Source: Streptomyces sp. SID12501
Lineage (GTDB): Bacteria > Actinomycetota > Actinomycetes > Streptomycetales > Streptomycetaceae
DNA length: 64,000 bases
Direction: 5' to 3'
Assembly (NCBI RefSeq): GCF_010550245.1
Contig: NZ_JAAGLU010000025.1
Span: 108,486-172,485 of the forward strand
Below, one piece after another: positions 52,189 to 61,563 of the stretch. Both the position numbers and the translations under genes were made by a program. A model generated the notes under the pieces. The model saw only the letters and a list, made by a program, of their open reading frames with translations. It had not been told where the DNA came from and ran no database searches. The first letter of the stretch is position 1; each line of letters begins with the position of its first letter.

Positions 52189-53994
52189 TCACTTGCCGAA
52201 AGCGAGCATCAGCTTCTCCTTCTGCTCGTCACTGCCGCTCAGCCGGGTGGTGGAGAGGTAGAAGCGGCCGTCGACCCAGTCGTACGCCTTGGAGTAGAAG
52301 CCGTTCTCGACGTCGGCGGCTGCCTCCGGGTTCTTCAGCAGCGTCGTCGGGGTGTGGCTGCTGCCGGTGAGGGGGATCGACACGACCTGGCCGCCGGCGT
52401 CGTACGACGGTTCGACGTAGGCGATGAGCGAGCCGCTCTCGATCTTCAGCGGCAGCATCGATTCGTCGGCCGGGGACTTGGTGCGCCACTTCTCCTTGCC
52501 GGTGGCCAGGTCGATCGCGACGATCTCGTTGGCAGCGCTCGTCGCCTCGGTCGGCAGATAGAGGGTCTCCGCGTCGGCGGCGACGCCCTGGCAGCCCTGG
52601 AGGGCGCGTTCGAGGATCGCCCAGCCGCACACGGGTGCGAAGGACTCGTCGACGGCGACCTCGGAACGGAAGCTGCCGTCGGCCTTGAGCGTGGAGATGT
52701 TCCACGACTTCTTGTCCGCGTTGGTGAGATAGAGGACGACAGGATCGACGGAGTACGTACGCCCGACCGCCCAGCCCTTCGGAATGGGCCGGGTCCAGCG
52801 GGCCGCACCGGTCTTCGGGTCCAGTTCCTGCACCTCGTCGTGCTCGGTGGAGGTGGAGGCCCCGCAGGACGACACGACGATCAGCTTGGCGCCGCCCGCG
52901 AAGGCGGCGGGGAAGCAGGCGGCCCCGTACTTCACCTTGTCGAACAGTTTGGCGCCGGTGTTCAGGTCGTACGCCGTGCCGGACTGTGAGCGTCCGACCA
53001 TCAGGGTCGTCCCGGTGAGCGTCAGTTCGACGCTCAGCGCGCTGTCGAACAGCGCCCCGTCGGCGACCTCGCCGCTCCAGCCCTTCGCGCCCGTGTTCAG
53101 GTCGAGCACCTGGAGCTTGTTGCACTTGGCGCGCTCACTGGCGCCGCTCATGTAGGCGACCACGATCTTGTCGTCGGCCGACTTCTGCGGAGTGACGGCA
53201 CAGATCTTCTGCGGGAAGGTGATCGGCCCCCAGGCCGTGTCCCCGTTCCCGACGCGGAACGCGAACACCTCCTTGTACGCCGTCTTCACGGCCACCTTGT
53301 CGGTGATCCACATGCCGTCGGCGTCGGCACCGGAGGCGGGCGCGTCCGGCGCCTCCTTGTACCAGAGCACCTTCGACTCCCCGGCCTGGCGCCCCTCGTT
53401 GAGGTTGTCGGGGTCCGCGCCGGCGGTACCGCCGCTCCCGCCGCTGCCCTCACCGGCGTCGGCGGGGCCGGAGGCGGGCACGGAGAGTTCCGGGTCGGCC
53501 TGACTGCCACCGGCCGCGGGCTTTTCGTCGTCGCCACCGCCGCTGGTCACGGCGTACACCGTGCCCCCGATGACGAGCAGCGCGGCGACGGCCGCCCCGA
53601 GCAGCATCGCGGGCCGCCCCTTGAAGGGGCCGCGGGAACCGCCGCCGGGCGGGAACTGCGGCGGGGGGACGGGGGCGCCGGGGAACTGAGGGGACTGCTG
53701 GCCGGGATAGCCGTAGCCGGGGGTGGGCGCCGCCCCGTACGCCGGGGGGTACTGGGCGTAGGGGCCCGACTGGGCACCGTACGGGCCCGGTTGGGTGTAG
53801 GGGCCGGGCTGCTGCGGATGGCCGTAGCCCGGCTGGGGGGTGGGCGGGGCCGGTGGCAGGGGTGGCGGAGCCCCGTACGGCGATCCCTGCGGCACCCCCT
53901 GCGGTACTCCTTGCGGTACTTGTGGAGTTTCCGGCGGTGGGCCGAAGCCGCCCGGGGGCGGCCCCTGGGGCGGTTGGCTGGGCGGCTGGGTCAT
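52189..53994 (-). CDS. Membrane-anchored PQQ-like beta-propeller protein, copy B
   Basis: 601 aa. ATG at 53994 after GAAGGGGGAAAG. The architecture repeats copy A: a Pro/Gly/Gln/Tyr-rich N-terminal tail (1-125), transmembrane helix (AMLLGAAVAALLVIGGTVYAV), Gly/Ser linker, then blades such as AFRVGNGDTAWGPITF, VLDLNTGAKGWSGE, ELDPKTGAARWTRP and AIDLATGKEKWRTK. It is about 60 residues longer, mainly in the tail. Conserved cysteines (KICAV, KCNKL, SCGAST, CGWAIL) probably form extracellular disulfides. The 76-base gap to copy A is a purine-rich tract (GGAAAGAAAGGAGAAAGGGGG). Confidence 0.85.
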   Translation of the reverse strand: MTQPPSQPPQGPPPGGFGPPPETPQVPQGVPQGVPQGSPYGAPPPLPPAPPTPQPGYGHPQQPGPYTQPGPYGAQSGPYAQYPPAYGAAPTPGYGYPGQQSPQFPGAPVPPPQFPPGGGSRGPFKGRPAMLLGAAVAALLVIGGTVYAVTSGGGDDEKPAAGGSQADPELSVPASGPADAGEGSGGSGGTAGADPDNLNEGRQAGESKVLWYKEAPDAPASGADADGMWITDKVAVKTAYKEVFAFRVGNGDTAWGPITFPQKICAVTPQKSADDKIVVAYMSGASERAKCNKLQVLDLNTGAKGWSGEVADGALFDSALSVELTLTGTTLMVGRSQSGTAYDLNTGAKLFDKVKYGAACFPAAFAGGAKLIVVSSCGASTSTEHDEVQELDPKTGAARWTRPIPKGWAVGRTYSVDPVVLYLTNADKKSWNISTLKADGSFRSEVAVDESFAPVCGWAILERALQGCQGVAADAETLYLPTEATSAANEIVAIDLATGKEKWRTKSPADESMLPLKIESGSLIAYVEPSYDAGGQVVSIPLTGSSHTPTTLLKNPEAAADVENGFYSKAYDWVDGRFYLSTTRLSGSDEQKEKLMLAFGK

Positions 53995-54257
53995 CAGCGC
54001 TTTCCCCCTTCAGCTGATTTTTAGCCACGCCCCGAAATACGCGAACGGTGCGCGGACGCACGCGGATGGGCACTCAGGGAGTTTCAGAGGGCTCTTTCTA
54101 CCACTCCGTGGCCGCCCCTCACCGGACTGTATCCGCCCCTGCCCACCTCTGTTCCCAAGGGCGAACAGGCCCGTGATGCCGCCGTTATGCGCGTTCACCC
54201 GCTCTTCACGCCATGTCTGCGAGTTTCACGGTTCGTCCGCCCTCGGCTGTGCGACGG

Positions 54258-56063
<1,806 letters not shown>

Positions 56064-56197
56064 TTTGCTCCTGAGGTGGGGTGGGTCGACCTTCCAGAGT
56101 AATGGGCGGGGTGGGTTTGGTTGGCGGGCGGATTCGCGGGGCGGGTGAAACGGCACCGTGTAGGCGCCCGCGCAGGCGAGGAGGAATAATCACCGGC

Positions 56198-56566
56198 ATG
56201 GCAGCGCAGTCCTTCTCCGGTTCCTCGCCCTCCACGGCCGACGTGCTGCGGGCGCGCTACGCGTACCGGCTCCCGGACGCCATCGAAGACCTCGCCGGTC
56301 CGACACACGGCCAGGTTCCGCTGCCCCTCCACATCGCCTGGTCAGGCTTGCGCAGCTACGATCTGGACCGGCCCCGGCAGCGTATGAGCCTGTACCGCAC
56401 CGTCCTGGCCGAAGGACAGCGGGATGATGTGGCGGCCTTCCTCCACCGCGATCTGCTGATCGAGCAGTGGCCGGTCCTGCGCACCCTCATCAGCCGGCAC
56501 ATCCGTACGGTGTGGGAAGAACACTTCCCTGAACTCGTGCGCCGGACAGGACCAACTTCGGCGTGA
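56198..56566 (+). CDS. Small protein coupled to an AbiEii-type toxin, probable antitoxin
   Basis: 122 aa. ATG at 56198; the AGGAGG upstream is about 14 bases away, rather far. The sequence (STADVLRARYAYRLPDAIEDL, LDRPRQRMSLYRTVLAEG, VAAFLHRDLLIEQWPVLRTL) is helical and charged, with a middle hydrophobic core. It does not match a named HTH antitoxin. It overlaps the nucleotidyltransferase gene by four bases (GTGA), the arrangement of AbiEi/AbiEii pairs; similar small genes precede AbiEii in other Streptomyces. Antitoxin function is inferred from coupling only. Confidence 0.6.
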   Translation: MAAQSFSGSSPSTADVLRARYAYRLPDAIEDLAGPTHGQVPLPLHIAWSGLRSYDLDRPRQRMSLYRTVLAEGQRDDVAAFLHRDLLIEQWPVLRTLISRHIRTVWEEHFPELVRRTGPTSA

Positions 56567-57234
56567 ACCTCAGCGACCTCCACCGTCGACTCCTCGCCGA
56601 TGTCCTTTCCATCGGCACTCCTTATCCGTTGGTCATTACCGGCGGATACGCCGTCCAGGCTCACGGGCTCGTCGACCGGCTCAGCCAGGACATCGACGTC
56701 GCGACCGAGAACCCTGCGCCTATGGCCGCCATTGCGGAGGACCTTCAGCGGGGCCTGGCGGACCGAGGGTGGAGGGTCACCGTCATCAGCGTCGACCCGC
56801 TTTCCGCTCGACTCCTGGTGGCCAGTCCGGACACGGGCGAGGACTGTGAAGTGGACGTCCTGAAGGAGAACTTCTGGGCGTCACCCGAGTTGACCGAACA
56901 CGGACCGGTGCTCGCCTTCGACGACGTCATCGGGACCAAGGTCCGTGCGTTGGCCGACCGTGGTGCCGTCAGAGACCTCATCGACGTCCATGCCGCCGCG
57001 GACAGCCGCACCCTTCAAGATCTCGAACGACTCGGCGAGCGGCACGGTCGCGGCGAGTTCCGTCTCCAGGACCTCCGTGAGCGCCTCGGCGGTGCGGAGT
57101 GGTTCGACGACGACGAGTTCGCCGCCTACGGCCTCACCCCGGACGAGACCGAAGCGCTCAGGATCTGGGCCCAGCTGTGGGTGAGCGACCTCGATCAGCG
57201 GCTGACCGGGGCGACAGAGGACCACGAGGGCTGA
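56563..57234 (+). CDS. Nucleotidyltransferase AbiEii/AbiGii-type toxin-family protein
   Basis: 223 aa. The nucleotidyltransferase core is ITGGYAVQAHGLVDRLSQDIDVAT (25-48), with GG27-28 and the DxD pair Asp43/Asp45, and a third acidic position in DCEVDVL. The motif FDDVIGTKVRALADRGAVRDLIDVH that follows is typical of AbiEii proteins, which use NTP transfer to disable tRNAs or other targets in type IV toxin-antitoxin and abortive infection systems. GTG at 56563 overlaps the small upstream gene. All catalytic acids are present, so it may be active. Confidence 0.85.
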   Translation: MNLSDLHRRLLADVLSIGTPYPLVITGGYAVQAHGLVDRLSQDIDVATENPAPMAAIAEDLQRGLADRGWRVTVISVDPLSARLLVASPDTGEDCEVDVLKENFWASPELTEHGPVLAFDDVIGTKVRALADRGAVRDLIDVHAAADSRTLQDLERLGERHGRGEFRLQDLRERLGGAEWFDDDEFAAYGLTPDETEALRIWAQLWVSDLDQRLTGATEDHEG

Positions 57235-57275
57235 CAGCGGTCCGGGCTGCCGTTGTCACACCGGCGGAGCGTGGG

Positions 57276-57818
57276 TCAACGCAGATCGAGAATCATGGCG
57301 TCGTACAGGGGCGAGTCCGCTGCCGGCTTCAGTTCGCCGACCTTGCGGTACCCCCAACTCGCGTACAGCACACGGACCTTGAAGTGGGACCGCTCCACGG
57401 TCAGCGCGGCTCGTTCTTCCGGCCGTCGGCTCATCAGCTCGTCGTGGATGCCACGGGCGATGCCCTGCCCGCGCCACGGTACGCGCACCATGATCTCGAA
57501 CAGCCCGAAGGTGCGGGAACCGTCCTCCCGGATCAGCTCGGGGTCCATCGGAGTCTGTACGCCGTTCCACCAGCCGCCGCGCCTGACGGTGGCTCCGTAG
57601 GCGTAACCGACCGGGTCGCCGTTCACCTCGCCGAGTACACAGGTCCAGCCGGGCGCGGATGCGTGGCCGGTCAGTCGCTCGTCGAAGCGTTCCACGGAGA
57701 AGAAGGGGTCGGCGGCGATCTCCTTCGCGTAGACCTCGGCGTACACGTCCAGCAGTGTCTGTCTGATCCGGGGCAGGTGGTCCTGCTGGTAGGTGCTGAG
57801 TGTGAGTACGTCCGTCAT
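57276..57818 (-). CDS. GNAT-family N-acetyltransferase coupled to an XRE regulator
   Basis: 180 aa. ATG at 57818 overlaps the XRE gene stop (ATGA). GNAT motifs: VLGEVNGDPVGYAYGATV, then FEIMVRVPWRGQGIARGIHDEL with the acetyl-CoA loop RGQGIA, and VRVLYASWGYRKVGEL at the end. Substrate unknown. Coupling to the XRE/TPR protein suggests a small regulatory cassette. The C-terminal end is convergent with the AbiEii gene. Confidence 0.9.
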   Translation of the reverse strand: MTDVLTLSTYQQDHLPRIRQTLLDVYAEVYAKEIAADPFFSVERFDERLTGHASAPGWTCVLGEVNGDPVGYAYGATVRRGGWWNGVQTPMDPELIREDGSRTFGLFEIMVRVPWRGQGIARGIHDELMSRRPEERAALTVERSHFKVRVLYASWGYRKVGELKPAADSPLYDAMILDLR

Positions 57819-59089
57819 GCCGTCGCCTCCCGGTAGTGATCCGCGAACTCTGTGGCCCCGGGCACCCTCATCTGGAGCACGTTGTGCCCGAAGACGCTCA
57901 GGTGCGTGTTCCAACGAGGCGTACGGACTTCGGGGAGGAGGCTCAGCGCCTGGTGGCCCACGGAAATCGCCTCGTCATGCTCGCCTCCGGCGAGGAGGCA
58001 CTCCGCCAGGTGAACGCGGTCGGAGAACCGGTTGCGCCGGAATGCCGTGCCCCTGAGGTCCGACGCCTGGCGGCGCAGTTCCACCGCCAGGTCGTACGCG
58101 CCCAGTTGGTCCTGGCAGAGCGCCCCTTGCGCCAGCACCTCGGCAGGGCCGACGAACGACAGCCACGGCTGGGCGTCCGCTTCCGTACGGTCGATCTCCT
58201 GTTCCGCGCGGTGGAGGGACTGGAAGGAGCGTGTGGCCTCCCCGACTGCCGCCAGGCCGAGCGCGACACGGGTATGCAGGAGCGCGGAGAGGTATGCCTC
58301 TCTTCGGCCCCGGGTGGCGTCGAGCGCCGCACGTGCGATGGCGACGGCCTCACTGCCGTGCCCGAGGTCGACCGCCTGTCGGGACATGTAGGACCAGACG
58401 CGGGCCTGGAGCAGGGGGTCACGCGCCAGGAGGGCGTAGCGCAGGCCCGTGTCCCACCAGCGGCGGGCGCCTTCGTGCCGTGCGGAGTCGTAGCAGAACC
58501 AGCCGGCTACGGCGCACATGTTGCCGAGCGTGCGGTGCAACTCGGTCTGGATACGACCGCCGTAGCTGCACTGCCGCATGGTGCGCTCGATGTGCCCGAT
58601 GTAGTGCGCGGACACCCCCGCGAGCTGCTCGCTGCCGTATTGGTCGTCGAGACGCAGCAGTTGCGTCTCGGTGGCGTGGATGTGCTCGATGTCCTTCACG
58701 CCCAGGCGACCCGACTCGGGGAGCACGGGCAGAGCGACAAGGCTTCCGAGGCCGATGACGAACTTGCGGCGCAGCACGGGCGGATCCTGGGACGGTACGG
58801 AGACGGACTCCCGCACCGTAACCCGCACACGGCCTGTCACGGGAGGCCTGAATCCCAGTTCCTCCACTGGACGGCGAAAGACCGCCTCCAGCAGGCCGCG
58901 GGTACCGGTTCGCGGCCAGGTGGTCTTCCCGCTCAGCCAGTAACCGACAAGACGGGCACCGCAGTTGCCGGGCCCGCCCGACTCCCGTTCAGCCGCGTTG
59001 TTGACGGCCTCCGCGAGGCCCTCTCTGGTGAACCCGTACTCGGCCATGAGGCGCCGGAGCGTGTGGTTCGGCTGGAGTTGACGGTCCAT
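57815..59089 (-). CDS. XRE-type HTH protein with C-terminal TPR-like region
   Basis: 424 aa. ATG at 59089 after GGGGGAAAG. The N-terminal HTH (NHTLRRLMAEYGFTREGLAEAVNNA) is followed by a linker and a long helical region with TPR-like repeats (HRTLGNMCAVAGWFCYDSARHEG, RRWWDTGLRYALLARDPLLQARVW, HTRVALGLAAVGEATRSF, ELRRQASDLRGTAFRRNRFSDRVHLAECLLAG). It is a large Streptomyces family, often next to small ORFs and sometimes tied to development or peptide signalling (PlcR/Rgg-like sensors share this shape). Coupled to the acetyltransferase and divergent from three tiny genes. Confidence 0.88.
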   Translation of the reverse strand: MDRQLQPNHTLRRLMAEYGFTREGLAEAVNNAAERESGGPGNCGARLVGYWLSGKTTWPRTGTRGLLEAVFRRPVEELGFRPPVTGRVRVTVRESVSVPSQDPPVLRRKFVIGLGSLVALPVLPESGRLGVKDIEHIHATETQLLRLDDQYGSEQLAGVSAHYIGHIERTMRQCSYGGRIQTELHRTLGNMCAVAGWFCYDSARHEGARRWWDTGLRYALLARDPLLQARVWSYMSRQAVDLGHGSEAVAIARAALDATRGRREAYLSALLHTRVALGLAAVGEATRSFQSLHRAEQEIDRTEADAQPWLSFVGPAEVLAQGALCQDQLGAYDLAVELRRQASDLRGTAFRRNRFSDRVHLAECLLAGGEHDEAISVGHQALSLLPEVRTPRWNTHLSVFGHNVLQMRVPGATEFADHYREATA

Positions 59090-59290
59090 CGGCTTTCCCC
59101 CACCGGAAGATCCCAGCGTAACCACGTGATGACGATTCGTGAGCGGGAGACGAAGTTTCCCTCTCCTCTGAAGTCACCCGCGCCGAAGTTGCCTTTCGCG
59201 AAGAGCCGCCGGGAGGCGACGGTATGGGACATCAACGACCCCGGCGCCGCTGTCACGGCCCGGGGCGCGGCCGACTGGAACGGAGCCGAC

Positions 59291-59617
59291 ATGCCGTGTG
59301 TATCACGCTTACTCGAATGGGTGAGAGCGTTTCTGTCCGGGTCGAGTACGACCGACGGCCCCACCCTCGCAGCCCTCAACACCCCTGCGCCGGAGGCCGA
59401 TCCACGTTCGGCAGGGCCTCGCACCTCGCCGCAGATGTGGGCCGCGATCCTTGCCAACGCGCGCCGCCGCCGAGCACCCTGGCTGTGGCCGCCCGCCGTA
59501 CCGCCCGCTTTCGCGGCGCACATGGACTCGGGTGACATCGTACGCGCCTACGTCGTCCACCTTGAGGAACGCCAACCCGCCTATAGGGAACCGAAGTTCG
59601 CGGAGGTGCTCCAGTGA
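59291..59617 (+). CDS. Small protein of unknown function, first of three coupled genes
   Basis: 108 aa. ATG at 59291 with GGAGC five bases upstream; GTG at 59297 is possible. It has a short amphipathic start (CVSRLLEWVRAFLSG), a Pro/Ser-rich middle and a conserved-looking core, MWAAILANARRRRAPWLWPP and DIVRAYVVHLEERQPAYREP. I know the core from Streptomyces genes next to XRE regulators but cannot name a family. Its stop overlaps the next start (GTGA). Confidence 0.6.
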   Translation: MPCVSRLLEWVRAFLSGSSTTDGPTLAALNTPAPEADPRSAGPRTSPQMWAAILANARRRRAPWLWPPAVPPAFAAHMDSGDIVRAYVVHLEERQPAYREPKFAEVLQ

Positions 59618-59823
59618 GCGACGGGAGAGCGGACACGGCCGCACTAAAGCCCGAAGACCCCACGCTGCTCGCCTACCGACTCTGGTTCGAGCACGCACGC
59701 AAGTGCGACCACTGCAAGCGTATGAGCAAGGCATCGGACGGCTGCGACGACGGACGGGCGCTGTGGGGCACGTACCGCCTCGCGTGTATCGGACGGCCCG
59801 AGCCGAAGAAGGAGTCGTCGTGA
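59614..59823 (+). CDS. Small cysteine-containing protein, second of three coupled genes
   Basis: 69 aa. GTG at 59614 overlaps the previous stop. Two CxxC-like clusters (KCDHCKRMSKASDGC, RLACIG) could bind a metal, as in small zinc-ribbon proteins. An N-terminal charged stretch precedes them. It is coupled to the next gene by another GTGA overlap. No named family. Confidence 0.6.
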   Translation: MSDGRADTAALKPEDPTLLAYRLWFEHARKCDHCKRMSKASDGCDDGRALWGTYRLACIGRPEPKKESS

Positions 59824-60080
59824 CCTGGAAGATCGAGCGCACCCCCGGTCGCCCCCTGCACCGCACCGACGACGATCATCTGGCCCTCCCCCTGCGCCTG
59901 ACCCGCGACGGCGACCACCCGGCCGACGCCGAACTGACCCTCACGCCCGCCGAGGCCGAGCACCTCCACGCCGCCCTCTGCCGCGCCCTCGACGCTCACC
60001 CGGCGCCGCCGTCCGGGCCGGACCGCCGCCGGTCCGTCCAGGTATCGCCCAGCGCGGCGTGCATCGTGGGGCGCGCGTAG
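59820..60080 (+). CDS. Small protein of unknown function, third of three coupled genes
   Basis: 86 aa. GTG at 59820 overlaps the previous stop (GTGA). The sequence TWKIERTPGRPLHRTDDDHLALPLRLT, then ADAELTLTPAEAEHLHAALCRALD, is a compact strand/helix pattern that may form a small globular unit. All three genes are coupled, divergent from the XRE regulator, and probably form one transcript. No family is recognised. Confidence 0.6.
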   Translation: MTWKIERTPGRPLHRTDDDHLALPLRLTRDGDHPADAELTLTPAEAEHLHAALCRALDAHPAPPSGPDRRRSVQVSPSAACIVGRA

Positions 60081-60147
60081 AGGCGTAGATCCACGCCGGC
60101 ATCCGCGTAGGTACCCGTACATGATCTCATCGCGCCCGGAGCCGAGT

Positions 60148-60182
60148 CCCCCAACAGGCCTCCGGAGAAGACCTGTTGGGGG
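60148..60182. terminator. Bidirectional hairpin between convergent small genes and the immunity operon
   Basis: CCCCCAACAGG (60148-60158) pairs perfectly with CCTGTTGGGGG (60172-60182), an 11-bp stem with a 13-base loop. It follows the plus-strand cluster by 67 bases and the minus-strand immunity gene by 19 bases. Confidence 0.85.
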
Positions 60183-60201
60183 CACGTCGGCCCGGCGTTC
60201 C

Positions 60202-60852
60202 TCACTTCACCAGATGCCGCACTTCGGAGACGACGAACTCGCCGTAGTGCAGTGCCGATCCCAGCGCCGCCAGCCGCTCGTAATTCTCCGGCGAGAGCGC
60301 GGCGCCGGACGGGGTACCCGACGCGGTGCCGAGCTGGGCCATCGCCCGCAGCAACAGCCGGAACGCCAGGTCCGGGGTGCAGTGACGGACACACTCGGCC
60401 AACGCCCGCCCGACGCCCTCCGGTACGACGCGGTCCTCACCGATCTCGGCGAGGACCGCGTCGGCCAGCTCCACGCCGTCCCACTCGCCGGGGACGGCGG
60501 CGGGGACGGCGGCGGGGACGGCGGCCTGCGCGCGCCGGGTCAGCCAGGCGTCGCACAGATCGGTGAGCGTCTCCATCCACCGCGTTCCCGAGGTGACGCC
60601 GGTCCGTCCCCCGGAGAAGAAGGACGGCCCGACCGCCGTGCCGGCCAGCCACAGCGCCTCGATCGTCTCCGAGGGAAGGCACAGTAGAAGCCGAGCGTCC
60701 CGCCGGACGGCGAGCACGCTCTCCGGGTCCAGTTCGTCCCAGAGGTGGTACCCGACCGCGTCGGCGGCCGTGGGCCCGTGATGACTCCAATCCTCGTGGA
60801 ACATGCTCATCAGCCATGTCACACCGAAGTCGGACTCGTCGGCACTTCGCAC
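60202..60852 (-). CDS. CdiI-like contact-dependent inhibition immunity paralogue, distal copy
   Basis: 216 aa. GTG at 60852 with a perfect GGAGGTGA eight bases upstream. It shares phrases along its full length with the proximal copy: DFGVTWLMSMFHEDW, VLAVRRDARLLLCLPSETIEALW, VRHCTPDLAFRLL, ENYERLAALGSALHYGEFVV. The FHxDW start and following acidic helix resemble the CdiI_2-type immunity family. An Ala/Pro repeat (AAVPAAVPAAVPG) interrupts the middle. Two paralogous immunity genes behind one toxin suggest retention of an older immunity after toxin exchange, or protection against a variant. Confidence 0.72.
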   Translation of the reverse strand: MRSADESDFGVTWLMSMFHEDWSHHGPTAADAVGYHLWDELDPESVLAVRRDARLLLCLPSETIEALWLAGTAVGPSFFSGGRTGVTSGTRWMETLTDLCDAWLTRRAQAAVPAAVPAAVPGEWDGVELADAVLAEIGEDRVVPEGVGRALAECVRHCTPDLAFRLLLRAMAQLGTASGTPSGAALSPENYERLAALGSALHYGEFVVSEVRHLVK

Positions 60853-60946
60853 TGACCGTCACCTCCTGCGGTGGGGACCAGATCGGGAACGCCGTGCGAG
60901 GGCTCTTCCTGTGCGGCCGTACGGGGAGAGCCCTCGCGCCGTACTT

Positions 60947-61549
60947 CTAGTCGTCGGCCACCAGGAATTTGACGTCCTCCACCAGGAACTCGCCGTAGTG
61001 GAGCGCCGATCCGATGGTCTCCAGCCTCTTGTACTGGTCCTCGGACAACGACGCACCGGGGGTGTCCACGGCCACCTTGAACAGCACCCGCAACGCCAGG
61101 TCCGGGGTGCAGTGGTGAGCGCAGTCGACGAGCGCCTGGCGTACCTCGGCGGTCAGGAACCCCATCCCCTCGATCTCGGCGACAACCGTGTCCCGGTGGG
61201 TGAGGCCGTCCTCCGTGTCGGCGCCGGTGAGTGGGCGTACCCCACTCTGTTCGGACAGCCAGGTGTCACACACACCGACGACTGTCCGCGTCCACTCTGC
61301 TCCCGTGGTCCGCGCGAAACTCGGACCGTACTGCGACCCGGCCGTCCACAGCACCTCCAGCGTCTCCGACGGAAGGCTGTCGAGGAGCGTCCGGGCATCG
61401 CGGCGCACGGCCAGTGCGTACTCAGCGGCCCCTTCCGGCAGGTGTTGCGCGACGAGCTCGGCTTCGGTATCCGCCTCATACGTGCAGTCCTGATGGAAGA
61501 AGCCCATCACCCACGAAACGCCGAAGTCGAACTCGGTGAAACGTTGCAC
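60947..61549 (-). CDS. CdiI-like contact-dependent inhibition immunity paralogue, proximal copy
   Basis: 200 aa. GTG at 61549 starts 14 bases after the toxin stop, and its ribosome site GAAGGTGA overlaps the toxin's last bases, so expression is coupled. FDFGVSWVMGFFHQDCTYEADT is the CdiI_2-type opening; ALAVRRDARTLLDSLPSETLEVLW, VDCAHHCTPDLALRVL and LETIGSALHYGEFLVEDVKFLV are shared with the distal copy. As the gene immediately after the toxin it is the expected cognate immunity, neutralising the RNase A-like C-terminus. Confidence 0.75.
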   Translation of the reverse strand: MQRFTEFDFGVSWVMGFFHQDCTYEADTEAELVAQHLPEGAAEYALAVRRDARTLLDSLPSETLEVLWTAGSQYGPSFARTTGAEWTRTVVGVCDTWLSEQSGVRPLTGADTEDGLTHRDTVVAEIEGMGFLTAEVRQALVDCAHHCTPDLALRVLFKVAVDTPGASLSEDQYKRLETIGSALHYGEFLVEDVKFLVADD

Positions 61550-61563
61550 AGCTGGTCACCTTC

